47,256 bases of DNA from Holtermannia corniformis (lineage: Eukaryota; Basidiomycota; Tremellomycetes; Holtermanniales): NCBI GenBank assembly GCA_001599935.1, contig BCIJ01000041.1, positions 1-47,256 of the forward strand, written 5' to 3'. A program made the translations under genes and the position numbers. The notes under the pieces were generated by a model that worked only from the letters and a program-made list of their open reading frames with translations, searched no databases and was not told the DNA's origin. Shown here piece by piece: positions 19,703-31,397 of this stretch (its first letter is position 1; the number at the start of each line of letters is the position of its first letter).

Positions 19703-21312
19703 AGGACGAGAACTGTCGTTGACGGACATGGCAGGCTGCGATAGACCCGTGCCCTCGACGATGCCTTGCGAGGCGCCAGCATTGGTGCCGTACGGCGTGA
19801 CCCATCGCTCGGGCTTGTCGGCGAATGCACGTCGACCGGTGAAATCGTCACCCTCGCCGTGCTTCTCTTGCCAGCGTGCGAGGCGTCGCATATAGCGAGG
19901 TGAGGTTTTGCCTGCCTCAGGTATCAGTGATGAGCCCGCTTGTTGGTCACGCTTTGCACTCACCAGCAGGCCAAAGATCTGCTACTAGCGTGGCAAAGTA
20001 GAATACAAGGATGAAGGCAACGGTCCATTCAAGTGCTGCAGCAACCGAGGTGATTTTGTTGCACGTCGCGGTCGAATGTCCTCGCGTTGCGATAGCGTTA
20101 CCTCCGCACTGAGATTATCAGCGTCGCCCGTGATCCCACACACCCACACACCACAGCATAGGTCGCGCCAAATGCGATGGCGCAAGCGATCGCAGTAGCG
20201 ACCACGATGAGCTTGTAGATCGAGTTGCGCAACAGCGATGATCGGTCCGGGTGATCCTTGTGCAATGACCACTGCAGTGAATGAGCTCGACTCAAATCGG
20301 CCTTATTTGAAACTTACGACCTCTGCACTTTGGAAAATAGCACTCAGCGCAACGCCAACGATAAAAACCAAGGTCATAGGCCAGCTTGAGGGGGAACAAA
20401 GTCAGTACGCGTCATCTCGCTAGCGACATAGGTGAAAACTGACTGGATGTTACTGTGGTTGAAGGCATCGAACTAGGCGCATCAGCGCGGGTTCGGTATA
20501 CCAGACAGGGACGCACAATCGATAGCAGGATCAGCCCGGCCGAGCCTACGATACAAAAGAAGATCGCCAGCCAGTCTAAAATCCAATCGTCAACCTCCAA
20601 TCCCTTACCAAGTGCGCGTACCAAAGATCTTTTCGCGCTTGCGCAAGTCTGTAGGCAGACGATCGACGTGGCGGAGCCAGCGCTCAGCAAACAAGGCTGA
20701 GATGTAGAAGGCGCTGGTGATGCAGCAGATGCAGATGAAAAGTGTCTTGTTGGCTGCTCCAACGTCACTGATGAACACCTATGCCTGCGTCAGTATTATC
20801 GATATCCCTAAGATTGCTCAACTAACGACGCTAGCTTCATCATCCTGGTAGCGCGGCTTCCCGGCTGCAGCCCAGAGTCCGATAAGAGCCAAGAGCCCTC
20901 CAAGCCAAACCAAGGTAGCCAGCAGTGGTAAATAGATGTAAGGGCCGTAATGCTGCGCTTCACGTGTTAGATCAGACCAAGCGTCGTCTATGATCTGCGT
21001 ACTAGGTGCGAAGTAAACGTCCGGGTGTTGAGGGTGATCGGTAGTCTGGCCATTGTGACTTTTGTCTTGAATCTGGTTGGGGAATAGTCGGACTACACGG
21101 CAAAGCGCTGAAGCTCTCGCAGTGTCTGTACGAAAATCGTCGCTGCCCATTGACGTCAGGGCACCGTCAGAATGTCGCGAGGACACGTGGGTGCTTCCAA
21201 CGGCATCAGTCGCCGGCAGGCGTACGACCGCTACGTGAACACCGGCCCCAGTGCGGCCGCATGCGGCCGGCAATCGGCTGTAGAGAATTGTTGCCATGAC
21301 CGAAGCCTCCAC
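19646..21312 (-). CDS. Frag1/DRAM/Sfk1 family multi-pass membrane protein
   Basis: Members of this family are six-helix membrane proteins of the plasma membrane, Golgi or lysosome/vacuole. The rebuilt protein has TM1 (YIYLPLLATLVWLGGLLALI), the family signature VFISDVGAANKTLF, a helix before AERWLRHVDRLPTDLRKREK, then DWLAIFFCIVGSAGLILLSI, the hallmark FNHSNIHWPMTLVFIVGVAL...FQSAE, a further helix, and EWTVAFILVFYFATLVADLW. The cytosolic tail is basic (SPRYMRRLARWQEK). The last 18 residues lie inside the dispersed repeat. About seven exons. The N-terminus before TM1 is long and uncertain, and the start at 21312 is a guess. Confidence 0.82.
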
Positions 21313-21476
21313 AGACAGGCCGCGTTGGTGCCTCCACCAGAGCCCGCCTCCACCAGAGCCCCTCCACCCTCCACACGGTACAGGTTGTTAAAGAATAGAG
21401 CGCCTCGATGTATCGTGTCCGCAGACTTTGCAACTGAACTCTCTTGCAACCTTTACTCATCGAGACTGAACACAAC

Positions 21477-22808
21477 ATGTCAGACACAACTGAAGATTAC
21501 AAGTTCGAGGGCTGGGGCGCTTTCGACAAAGACAGTGTCAAGGGTAACTTGAAGTGGTTCGAGTACACACCGAAGAAGTTTGATGAAGGCGATATCGACA
21601 GTATGTATACGATCTCCGCCAAGCGTGTCCGCTGATCGATAAAGTTGCCATCATGTACTGTGGCATTTGTGGCTCCGACATCCACACGGCGTCATCAGGC
21701 TGGGGCCCCACCGATTACCCGCAAGTGGTCGGACACGAGATCGTAGGCAAGGTCGTCCGCGTCGGCTCAGCTGTAACAGACATCAAGGCAAGTGCTACGT
21801 CCTGGCTTCAGTCAAGCTGAGTGTGATAGCTCGGTGACATTGTCGGCGTTGGTGCGCAAAATGACAGCTGCCTCGCTTGCTCCCAGTGCAAGTCGCACAA
21901 GGAGCCGTACTGTGACAAGGGTCAAGTCGGCACCTACGCCGGCAAGTACTACCGCGGCGCTGGCGCTGGCGACAAGTCGTATGGCGGCTACGCCAATTAT
22001 CATCGGTGTCCAGCGCACTTTGCCATCAAGATCCCGGACGGGCTTGATCCCGCATTTGCCGCTCCGCTCATGTGCGGCGGCACGACGCTTTACTCACCCT
22101 TGACGCAATACGGTGCTGGTACCACGGCCAAAGATGTTGGCATTGTCGGTATAGGCGGACTGGTGAGTGAGACAGGATCGACCCGATCCAGTGCTCATCT
22201 ACCATAGGGTCACTTTGGGCTGCTCTTCGCTAAAGCGCTGGGCGCCAACGTGACTGCAATCTCTCACTCAGATCACAAGAAGGCAGACGCGGAGAAAATG
22301 GGCGCTACCAACTTCATCGCCACTGGAGACGACATCAAAGCCGCCTTTAAAGACCACAGGCGGTCGCTCGACCTCATTGTGTCCACGACCAGTGAGTCAC
22401 CTGCAGACAGCGATTAGTTCAGAGCTGAGCCGATCAGATGATCCCAACATGCCCTTGGAGGACTACCTCAGTCTGCTTCGCGTCGGCGGCACACTGGTCC
22501 TGGTTGGAGCACCCGATGGTGTCAATTTGACCTTGCCATACTGGCAACTTCTCATGGGTGGGTTTTGACCACGACGTGCACGGAACCTGGCTGAGACGGC
22601 AACAGGTAACGTGCACATCACTGGCTCAGCGATCGGCTCACCCGACGTGATCCGCAACATGCTCCGCGACGCTGTCAAGCATGATGTCAAGCCGTGGATC
22701 CAGAAGTACTCCCTCAAGGACGCCAACCAAGCCGTTGTCGACATGGTAGCATCCAAGGCCAAGTACCGCTTCGTGCTTGTCAACGAAGAGAACGGGGGCA
22801 AGCTGTAG
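21477..22808 (+). CDS. Zinc-type NADP-dependent alcohol dehydrogenase (ADH6/cinnamyl alcohol dehydrogenase family)
   Basis: Medium-chain dehydrogenase reducing aldehydes to alcohols with NADPH (family knowledge). The catalytic zinc site is in MYCGICGSDIH and VVGHEIVGKV. The four structural-zinc cysteines are in CLACSQCKSHKEPYC. The nucleotide-binding motif VGIVGIGGLGHFGLLFAKAL is assembled across an intron. Start MSDTTEDYKF, end NEENGGKL. Six exons. Intron 2 (21788-21829, 42 nt) is GC-AG (GCAAGT...GATAG); no GT donor nearby keeps the frame. It is divergent from the Frag1-like gene and convergent with NEDD8. Confidence 0.93.
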
Positions 22809-22963
22809 TTACGTTGGTGTGGGACACGAAGCGCCGAACTCGAGCGTAGTCTGATGCAAGGCTTCATGTGCGACATAGTCAGAGACTCGTTCGAGAAGTA
22901 CTCATCTGTGGTGATTGTATTTACAATGGTGTGACGGCCGCCGGGTATCTCTAGTCTTGCTAG

Positions 22964-23461
22964 TTATTGATGAGAGCCGCCGCGGAGGGCAAGTACCAAG
23001 TGAATCGCCGAGCCGGCCTTGACGTTGTAATCCTCGAGTCGCTTTTCGTCATTCCTGCGTGCGGACGGACGGGTAGTGAAGCGGACAAGAGCAAGTACAG
23101 AGTCGAGCAAGTCAGCCTGGTAGATAGCATGTGGAATCATACGAACATTGCTCTTCCTCCAAAGATCAGCCTCTGTTGCGGAGGTGGAATGCCTTCTTTC
23201 TCCTCAACTTTCTCCTTGACCTCAGCGATCTAAAGGGTGTATCGCGGTAGCTATTATTCGCTAATGCAGCGGAAACTGAGCAAGCATACCTTGTTGTCCT
23301 CTTGTACATCGAGCTCGATCTGCTCGAAACGCCGAGTGATCAGTTGAGGTCAAATGAGAGGCGTCAGTGCACACCTCCTTGCCTGTGAGAGTCTACATGG
23401 AAGCGGTCAGAGACAAACCGTATATAAAGCAGAGAAAGCGTACCTTGACTTTGATGAGCAT
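22964..23461 (-). CDS. RUB1: NEDD8/RUB1 ubiquitin-like modifier
   Basis: A 79-residue ubiquitin-like modifier for cullins. Five coding exons were assembled by hand: 23461-23444 (18 nt, MLIKVK), 23392-23375 (18 nt, TLTGKE), 23319-23290 (30 nt, [10 protein letters not shown]), 23229-23147 ([20 protein letters not shown] onward), and 23054-22964 ([11 protein letters not shown], then [11 protein letters not shown]). The tail after the conjugating Gly-Gly is SHQ, so a C-terminal hydrolase must mature it. All introns are GT-AG. No single ORF reveals the gene because the exons are so small. It lies divergent to the HIT gene over 237 bp. Confidence 0.93.
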
Positions 23462-23698
23462 GGTGGACGACTTGTTGAAGCTGAACGCACGCCGATGACC
23501 GCAATTGTCATCAACATGAGCTCGAGCGGGCGCGGGATAGGCCGGAGTCTAACCAGAAAGGGGGTTGATAGGCTCCCTTCGAAGCTGGTCATAGGCATGC
23601 TGATTTTAAGCCACTTAAATTATGTCGCGGAGTCGTTACGAACCGTGCACTCTTCGTTCTGATGTGCAGCGCGATTGTTCACCTCGACTGCCACCACC

Positions 23699-24394
23699 AT
23701 GAAGTACACTTGCTTCGGCGGGTCAAGCCAGACGGTCTCTGAAAAGGCGGCCGAGAGAGCATGTGTTTTTTGTGACGTATCAATCGCAAAAGGGTTCGAC
23801 GTGCTGTATGAAGTAGGGCTGTGTGTGCTTGCGCTCCCCGATCATTGACTTTGAGGGCAGGATGACGAGCTGATTGGCTTTAGAGATAGGTCAGGCAATA
23901 TCCCGCAGCAAGAACAGATCTGATCTCTAGCAGATCACCAGGGGCACAGCATCACATACTTGTCATCCCTCGAACGCACTGCAGTCAGTATACTGCCTAC
24001 CGACCTGGATTGAAGTGACAAAGGCGCAGTTGGCACAGTGAAGCAGCTGCGCAGAGAACATCTGGGCTTGTGTGGGTGTCGAGGCACGCCGGCGACCAAT
24101 GCTGACGGCACAGTGGATGCGATGTCTGAACTGGGTCACCGTTTGCTGGCTCAGCAAGGCGTCGCGCCGAGACAACATCAGCTGGGCTATCACATTCCTC
24201 CTTTCTCATCCGTGCACCACCTCCATCTCCATGCTCTGAATACACCTCTCTATCGACGCGGGCAAGTCAAGTACCGCATAAGCCACGTCGGCCAGCACGA
24301 CCAGCGCAGCAAAGGGTGGGGTTGGTTTGTCACAGATGAACAGGCTCGAGCGATCCTGCGGCGTGGAGGAGAGATTGCAATCAGCCCATGCTAG
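23699..24394 (+). CDS. HIT-domain protein, HINT3-like
   Basis: HIT proteins hydrolyse nucleoside phosphoramidates or related nucleotides. Exons join to give MKYTCFGGSSQTVSEKAAER, CVFCDVSIAKGFDVLYEDDE, LIGFRDRSPGAQHHILVIPR, GTVKQLRREHL and MSELGHRLLAQQG. The catalytic region is HQLGYHIPPFSSVHHLHLHA, containing the His triad H-x-H-x-H. The C-terminus (VKYRISHVGQ...GWGWFVTDEQ) matches the HINT3 subgroup rather than HINT1 in my judgement. Four introns of about 43-55 nt are required, with the second acceptor chosen so that the PxA motif forms. Confidence 0.87.
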
Positions 24395-24498
24395 TTGATA
24401 GATCCACATGTCATCACCATACGTCGTCGTGAGACCTCCACTCTGACCGGTGCAGTCGAGAGCGTACCGACGATCGACAACTAGTTTGCCGAACAACC

Positions 24499-25813
24499 AT
24501 GTCCCACGCCAAGCATGCGCCCTTCGAAGGTTCGGTCTATGACAGCTGGCTGCACAGTGCTGATGATACGACTTCAGAGGTCGAAGCCAAGCGGCCATTG
24601 TTTGATGCTCTAGCCCCAGTCACCACTACCAAAGTTCCCAATCCTGACTTCAAGGCAGGGCAAGGCATGAACGCTCTGGCAAGCCCTTGATGATTATGAG
24701 GCGCTGTTGGGCTGACAGCATGCCCAGCCGGGTGCCGCACGATATCGGGAAGGCGTTGAATACAAGGAAATCAACCCCGACGAGTATGAGGACAAAGGGG
24801 TACTTTACAAGGTTTGCACAGCTCGCGGAACGCACGTACCGTGAGCTGACTAGTCTCAGCTGATGATCTCTGCGATTGTAAGCGTCATATAGAATAAGGA
24901 TCGCCAATTGACGGCGAACAGACTCCACGTCCTATCGCGTTCCTATCTACAGTATCGTCCGAAGGCGTCACGAACGTGAGATTGTATCTGAACGTATGAC
25001 ACGCAGCTCACCAGCGCTCTCAGCTAGCCCCCTTTTCGTACTTCAATGTTTGCGGCCACAACCCCCCGATCATCATGGTTTCTATCTCTGCGACCGGCCA
25101 GGATCAACGTGCTTCTACGTACAAAGGCAAGTCGCTGGTGATACCGCAAATGCTAACGTTCACGGCTAGATAGTGGCGAGAACATCAAAGCCACGAGAGA
25201 GTTCTGCGTGTCAATCATTTCTGAACACTTTGTCGAAGCCGCGAATTACACGGCCATTGATGCACCTAGCGAGGTCGACGAATGGGCTTTGGCTGGTCTC
25301 ACAAAGCGCGATTCTGTGTAAGGCTTGTTCTTCGTAACGGTCTACTCGCTGATGCTACACAGTACTGTCAAGGCTCCCCATGTAGCCGAGTCTGCGTTCT
25401 CGATGGAGTGCGAGCTTGAACACTATTACGACATGAAGGATGATGCTGGCAAGCGCACCGGGACCGTCGTCCTAGGTCGTGTCAAGCGTTTCCACATCGT
25501 GCGTAATCCTTGCGTCGCCTTGCTACCCTGACCCTGCCAGATGGATCACGTACTCGATCACAGCGATCCTGGTCTCAAGGTGCTCATCGAGCAATTGCGG
25601 CCGGTCTCGAGATTGGGAGGCATCTCGTACGTAGCTGATGTTCGGGTTGCGCGGTACTGATCACTTGAAGCTATGGTCGCACCAGCAGGTACGGCGCCGT
25701 GGATGGCACATTTGTGGAGCTGAACAATCACCAGCGTCATGGAAGTCCCGAGACCAGTTTGGGACCAAGTCAAAGACAGTGCAGAGGTGGTCGCCGCGCT
25801 CTCTGGTGCTTAG
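24499..25813 (+). CDS. Flavin reductase-like (FMN-binding split barrel) protein
   Basis: Probable FMN-binding flavoprotein; the substrate is unknown. The rebuilt protein has LMISAITPRPIAFLSTVSSE, GVTNLAPFSYFNVCGHNPPI, FCVSIISEHFVEAANY, AGKRTGTVVLGRVKRFHI and the C-terminal family motif EVPRPVWDQVKDSAEVV. About nine exons, including two 18-nt microexons (24860-24877 and 25671-25688). Two introns appear to be GC-AG: 24679-24718 and 25129-25171. An apparent frameshift near 25740 vanishes when the second microexon is used. Start MSHAKHAPFEGSVYDSW. Confidence 0.87.
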
Positions 25814-26007
25814 AGAGCTCCGTACGGTTTAGGTGGCCATGCCAGATGGGATCTCGTGCATTGCAGTCGGCAGCTAAGCCTTCAGTCACACAAATGAGAA
25901 GCTCTGCACGATGTACAGCTGATGCCAGAAATCAGATCGCCACGTGAAACTCGCCGAGTTGGTTGCTGAACGCGTCGAGCGCGCCGACGACCACCACACC
26001 CAGAGGG

Positions 26008-28105
26008 ATGCTCAACCTGGGCTGGGCATGGCATGGCACATGTCTCATCTGGCTCGTGGCTCTCGCCCAGGCCAAGGGCCTGACCTGCGTACCCTCGGGT
26101 GACCAGGAGCCCATCAACAAGCTGCTGGCGGAAGGCGGAGAGGGCACCACTGTCGAGCTCTGTGCGGGCTCGGCGCATCACTTGACAGCACCCATTGTCC
26201 TGACTGCCGAACGTCAAACAATCACCACGGAGGGGAACCCTACAGACTATACGCGCGCGGAGCTCGTCGTCACGGGCGAGCTCCAAGCGACTGCGATTCT
26301 GTGAGTTCGGTTTGCTCGGCGAGCGTTGCTGATATGACATTCAGAGGGGACTGCCAGCAGTGCTCGTGGGCTACCATACGGTCTCTCATTGTCGATGGTA
26401 ACCGCCCGAACCTGTTACGCATCAGGCGTGGGCAGGCTTTGCTTCAAATGGGCAATGCGGAAGGCCAGACGGTCCAAGACTGCCGCCTGTTCGAGCCAAG
26501 GTAAGCTCTAATTCTCAAACGCTCCGACTGACCGCTGTAGGGGCTGGACCGCTCTGCACTTCCGAGAAGGCGATCGCAAGCAGTGCATTAGAGGTCATAT
26601 CCGCGACAATGTCATTGTGAGCTGTTACCATGCAGTGTGCTCAGATGCTAACAATGATGGTATAGGGTCCATGCGGTGAAGAGTGGGACGACAGCTACGA
26701 TGATCAGGTCTCTGTAGGGTGGCGCAAGCGCCCCAAACTCAATGGGATCCCTGTCGCAGATGGCGTCAGTCTGGCGTGCAAGGACTCGATCGTCGAGCAC
26801 AACGTGAGTGTCATAGAGGGGCCTTGAATTCGCTGAACCTATAACAGACTATCTTTGACTGCACTGATGGCCTGCTTGTTGTCTTCGGATCTGCAGGGTC
26901 CGAGATTCGTCACAACACCCTGTACTCCAAGACCCGGACAGTGCAAGGAGGTAAGAGGGCCATGTTCTTCCCCACAGCAGACTCAAGTATGAATAGCAAT
27001 CAACCTGGTTGATATTTTCCCTTGGGACGGCGACTACACCAATACGCATGTGCACCACAATGACATCCATGCGTATTCGCGGTACATGAAGATCGGAATT
27101 GCTGTTGGCCGCTCAAGTTGGGATGACGAGGTCAACGAAGCCATCTACGGCGGCAAGATCATGCACAACACGTTCAGTGGCCCCCATTTCGGGTACGGGA
27201 TCGCCGTCTCGACCTGCCGGGACTTTACAATCCTAGAAAATGTCATTCAGCCGGACGCTGTCTTCTCTGGCATGCCGTCATTGCGTTGCCCTACGAATCC
27301 GCCCAACTCACCACCCAAAGCGCTGCTATACAACAAAGGTAGCGTGGTCACCAGCGAGCTTCAATCCGACTTTGTCAATGGCGAAGTGCAGTTCCGTGCG
27401 TGTGCACCACCTTTAGTCGACATACTGACCGAGGGCAGTGATCTGCATTGACATACCCACGGCCGACGGTGTGCCCGAGAAACCACGTCGATTCCGCGAC
27501 AGTCCATCCGCCATCGCCCGTCAACTCGACCAAGACAAGCGCGATCACCCCGAAAAGTATCGCAGCGAAGGTCAAGGCGTTGTGCGTCTTTTCCACGTCG
27601 CTGCGGCTCAATGGCTCATGGATGCAGGACACTCGTGTGGCCGAAGCACTCGTTGCATATCAGATGACGCTCGTGGCTGCCATGACCAAGCTCGACATCC
27701 CGGCGCACAGGTCAGAGGTGAAAGACCGCGGCGGCCACAATGCGGACCACGGGACGGGTCATCAACTGGAAAGTCAAATAGCTGCGCTGCAAGCCGCGCG
27801 AGACGATATCGCGCAAGAGGTCGCGGTCGTGAGGGCGGCTGTGCGGGCTCACAAGGTATGATCATTGTTGCGATGATGCGTTCGACTGATTTTTCCAGAC
27901 TCACCAGTCGTCACGTATACACGCCGCAGCTGCGGCCATGGAGACTGGCGTTGCGAACGACGAACCTGCCCGCGCAGTCGGCTCAATCGATCTCCCTTTA
28001 ACCTATCTCGTCCTTGGCGGTTTAGGCATGTGCGTGATCGGCCTTGGTGTTGCGTACCGGGTGCGACGGCGGCGCAAAAACCACCCTGCTGTCAAAATAT
28101 ACTAG
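26008..28105 (+). CDS. Secreted/membrane-anchored right-handed beta-helix protein
   Basis: The signal peptide is MLNLGWAWHGTCLIWLVALA. The body has parallel beta-helix repeats with H-N-x-I/L/F rungs (VEHNTIFDC, IRHNTLYSK, VHHNDIHAY, MHNTFSG, ILENVIQPD), like NosD/pectate-lyase-fold proteins. A Lys/Arg-rich segment and a helical, probably coiled-coil segment (LESQIAALQAARDDIAQEV) follow, then one TM helix (YLVLGGLGMCVIGLGVAYRV) and a basic cytosolic tail ending AVKIY. Roughly ten exons. The intron at about 27583-27629 removes a frame shift. Probably a cell-surface polysaccharide-active or binding protein; catalytic residues are not identifiable. Convergent with MDH1. Confidence 0.75.
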
Positions 28106-28182
28106 ATGTATCTTGTCAAGGACAACTGCCCATTGCAATGACTTGCATCGCTACTCTCTTGTTACTCCAAATTCCGTTTTGT

Positions 28183-29632
28183 CTACTTGGAGTTGACAAA
28201 CTCCTCGCCCTTCTTGATGTTCTTGGCAAGGCTGCACAGATCAGCTTGCGGGATCGAGTTGGGTGGGACACATACTCGGGGAGAGCAGCCTTGAGGAGCT
28301 CCTGCTCCTCGGCGGAGAGCTCACCGACGGGGTGGATCTTGGCGACACCCTCGGGCTGAAGAGAAGTCAGTGAGGATTGCACGAGATGATGGTAGACCTA
28401 CGCCGAGCTCGACGTTGGAGGCAAAGTACTCGACACCCTCGCTAGCGTAAAGAGGCGACTTGACAAATGTCGGCTCAACGACGCCGGTCTCGCCGTTCAA
28501 GGCGCGAATGACCGAGTTGGCGAAGCGGGCGCCGGCTTGAGGATACGTCAGTCTGGGCTCTGTGACGCCGTCTGAACGCACCGTAACCCATGGAGAGGGT
28601 GGCCGAACCGGTACCGGCCTTGGCCTGGACGACCTCTGTGCGACTAGTGAGCAAGGATTCCATAAGCGATAATGAAACCGACCGTCACCGCCGAACTGGA
28701 TGCGCTTGACGAGCGCCTTGTAGGCCTCGCCGGAAACGCCCTTGCCCTGCTCAGTCTGGGAGAGAAGGGGCACAATGGTGACACCCGAGTGACCACCGAC
28801 AACGGTGACTTTGACGTCCTTGGGGTCGGCCGACTTGACCTCGCCGAGGAAGCGCGAGGCACGAACGACGTCGAGGGTGGTGACACCGAAAAGCCTGACA
28901 CGGTCAGTTGAACTCGGACGTGGGTGGGAGCGACCGACTTTTTCTCGTCAAAGACACCGGCCTTCTTGAGGACCTCTGCAAAGATGGGCACGGTCGAGTT
29001 GACGGGGTTGGCAATGATGAGGACGAGAGCCTTGGGGCTGTACTTGGCCGTGGCCTCTGCAAGGGTCTTTACGATCGAGGCGTTGGTCTGATCGTGTCAG
29101 CCCGAGCTCACGGTAGAAATATAGACAAAGCGGTACTCACGTTGAACAAGTCGTCACGGCTGGAGGGTTGTACGATCAGCGCAGCTCGTACCACACCTGG
29201 CTTTACTCACGTCATTCCGGGCTTACGGGGGACACCGGCGGGGATGATGACAAGCTCGGCACCGGTCAAGGCGCCCTCAATGTCAGCCTGCTCGTAGCCC
29301 TTGACCTGTACGGTCATGTCAACGACTGCTGATCCGAGCCCCTCGGCCACTCACCTCGGACGCCGTGTTGACGTGGGAAATGTCGGCTGCGACACCGGGT
29401 GCGCCACGGACATCGTACAGAGCGAGCGACGAGACGAGCGGGTCAGCCTTGAGGAGGAGCGACATGGGCTGGCCGATACCGCCTGGGATGACTGTCAGCA
29501 GAACGCGGCGCGATGGCGCAACCATGACGGACCGGCAGCGCCGAGGACGGCGACCTTGCGCTCAGCGCGGGCGCTCGAGGCAAAGCCACGGGCGAGGACG
29601 GACGAGGTGCGGAGAGCTGTACGGGTCAACAT
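28183..29632 (-). CDS. MDH1: Mitochondrial malate dehydrogenase
   Basis: Interconverts malate and oxaloacetate with NAD in the TCA cycle. The mitochondrial presequence is [20 protein letters not shown]. The NAD site is [20 protein letters not shown]. Substrate residues are in [20 protein letters not shown] and [18 protein letters not shown] (catalytic His). The C-terminus is [10 protein letters not shown]. Eight or nine exons, one of them a 19-nt microexon (29141-29159, encoding most of RDDLFN). Introns are 40-55 nt. The start is the ATG at 29632. Confidence 0.95.
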
Positions 29633-29878
29633 TGCAATGTGTAAGCCGAGTGATGGTTTTTCGGATCAAGAGAGTCGTGCTGCTGGGGATCGGGACGCAG
29701 GAAGACGGCACTCGGCCGGCGACCCGCGCTGAGGGGGTTAGCACAACCGAGATGTATAATCGACTGTGAGCTCTTCAACGGTGAACGACGTGCGGCCTCT
29801 AGCTGTGCGCATGACAAGGTGCTAGTGATCCCATCTGCCACGAGTTACAAGCGTCGTCCCGATGAAGCCTGCCGGCGA

Positions 29879-31022
29879 TCACTCGTCATCCTCCTCCTCG
29901 TCCTCCTCGTCCTCCTCGCTCTCGCTGGCCTCCTCGTTGGCAGCCTGGAAGACGGCAGTGGCAATGCGGTCAAGGTCACGCCTGAGAGCGTTAGCCAGAT
30001 CCTTTCAACGAAGACTGCAACATCGGCTACTAGAGTTCGCTTTGTGCGCATGCGGACCGGGCAAGGCCCGAATGTCCATGTGACACGCAGCTCGCACGGT
30101 AGCCGAGTCCCAGACAATCCTTCCAACTCACATGCCGTCCTGGGAGATGGTGCGGCCACCGTTGGCGTGCTTCTCGAGCACACCGATAGCCTCGAGGGCC
30201 TGAACGACCGAGCGCTGGACACCGGTCGAGGCGTCACCGTGGTGACCGGGGCGGACACCACGGCGGTGCTTGCCGCCGTGGAGCTTGGCGAGGGCACCGA
30301 CACCGACGTGCTTGCGGAGGTAGATGTGGCGGGCGACGGCGGCTGAGGTCATGTTAGTGAATTAAACGCAAGAGAGAGCGGAGACGGGGAGCTGAGGTCC
30401 GTCTCACAGCTTCCGACAGCTTGACTAGGCCCAGCTCGCCCCTCGTCTCCACCCGACAGCTGCTCGACTCACCGGCACGGACGTAGAACCAGTCCGGGTC
30501 ATAAGGGGCAAGCTCCTTGAAGCTACCGGTCTTGACAATGTCGACCCATGAGGGGAGCTCGAGCTTACCCGACCTCTTGAGGTGGGAAGAGTAGGCGGTG
30601 ATGAATTCCTCGGCGCTGTGGAGGCAACGTCAGTAATCTGCAAACATGTTTGGTGGCTAGGTCGGAGGTTGACAGAGACGGCGAGCGAACGGCGATAACA
30701 CTTGGGCCAGTCGTGCGGCGACGCGAAGGGGCAAACGAGGTGGGGATGCGCCGGCAGGGAGCAGGACGACTGGGTAGGGTTGGACTTTGGGTGCGTGCTA
30801 GGATGGGATCGCTTCTAGGACAAAACCTGGCTTGCGAAGCCAAAGCCAGGCTACCTGCAAGCTAGAGCACGCAAAGCCGTCCCACTCCCACTGGTCGACC
30901 TGCCCGCTTGACCCGGTCTGTTGGAATTTGCCGTGCGCCGCCGTGCGTACGTTCGTCCTTTCCACCTCTCTCCGCATACCGTCTGGCTGTTCTACTAACC
31001 TGACGTCGCGAACACCTGGCAT
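29879..31022 (-). CDS. RPS19: 40S ribosomal protein S19
   Basis: Small-subunit ribosomal protein (eS19). The 20-nt first coding exon (MPGVRDV) is followed by a 387-nt intron (30616-31002), long for this window but typical of ribosomal protein genes. Later exons give [80 protein letters not shown] and [17 protein letters not shown]. The C-terminus extends into an acidic tail ([15 protein letters not shown]), longer than the EEDE-type end of yeast S19. Divergent from the arrestin-like gene. Confidence 0.95.
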
Positions 31023-31397
31023 TTTGACTTGATGGGATCTTGAACAAGCGGGACCGAGATGAGCAGCAGCAGGACCGCGCCGAGCCTGCACCGAGCGAGC
31101 ACCCACCGAGCGGCACCCAGGGCGGGAGGGGGGCAGAGTGAATTTCGCGGTCAACGGTTGAATCGCCGGAAACGCCGAGTGTGGGGGTTGGGCCGTGCAC
31201 AGACCTCCACCGCACCAGGTCCACAGCCCAACACAACACGAGACGATCAGCGGCGGCGGCGGCGGCGGCGGCGACGAGGGGGCAGCGAGCGAAAGGAGAT
31301 GCAGTATACAACAGTCGGCGTTGTCCAGGTGCTCACGGTGCTACCGCTGCTGACTACGGCACACTGAAGGCGTCCCGGATCACTGACCACAGCCACC
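31023..31397. promoter_or_regulatory. Divergent promoter RPS19 / arrestin-like gene
   Basis: A 375-bp intergenic region between two starts. It contains a GCG-repeat run (CGGCGGCGGCGG, about 31253-31273). No experimentally known motif is assigned. Confidence 0.4.

Noticed and set aside
23900..23960. GC-AG intron in the HIT gene
   Set aside because: A GT donor at AG|GTCAGG with acceptor CTAGCAG gives the conserved PxA motif without a non-canonical boundary.
25680..25760. Frameshift at the 3' end of the flavin reductase-like gene
   Set aside because: An 18-nt microexon (25671-25688) between two short introns leads directly into the conserved EVPRPVW motif.
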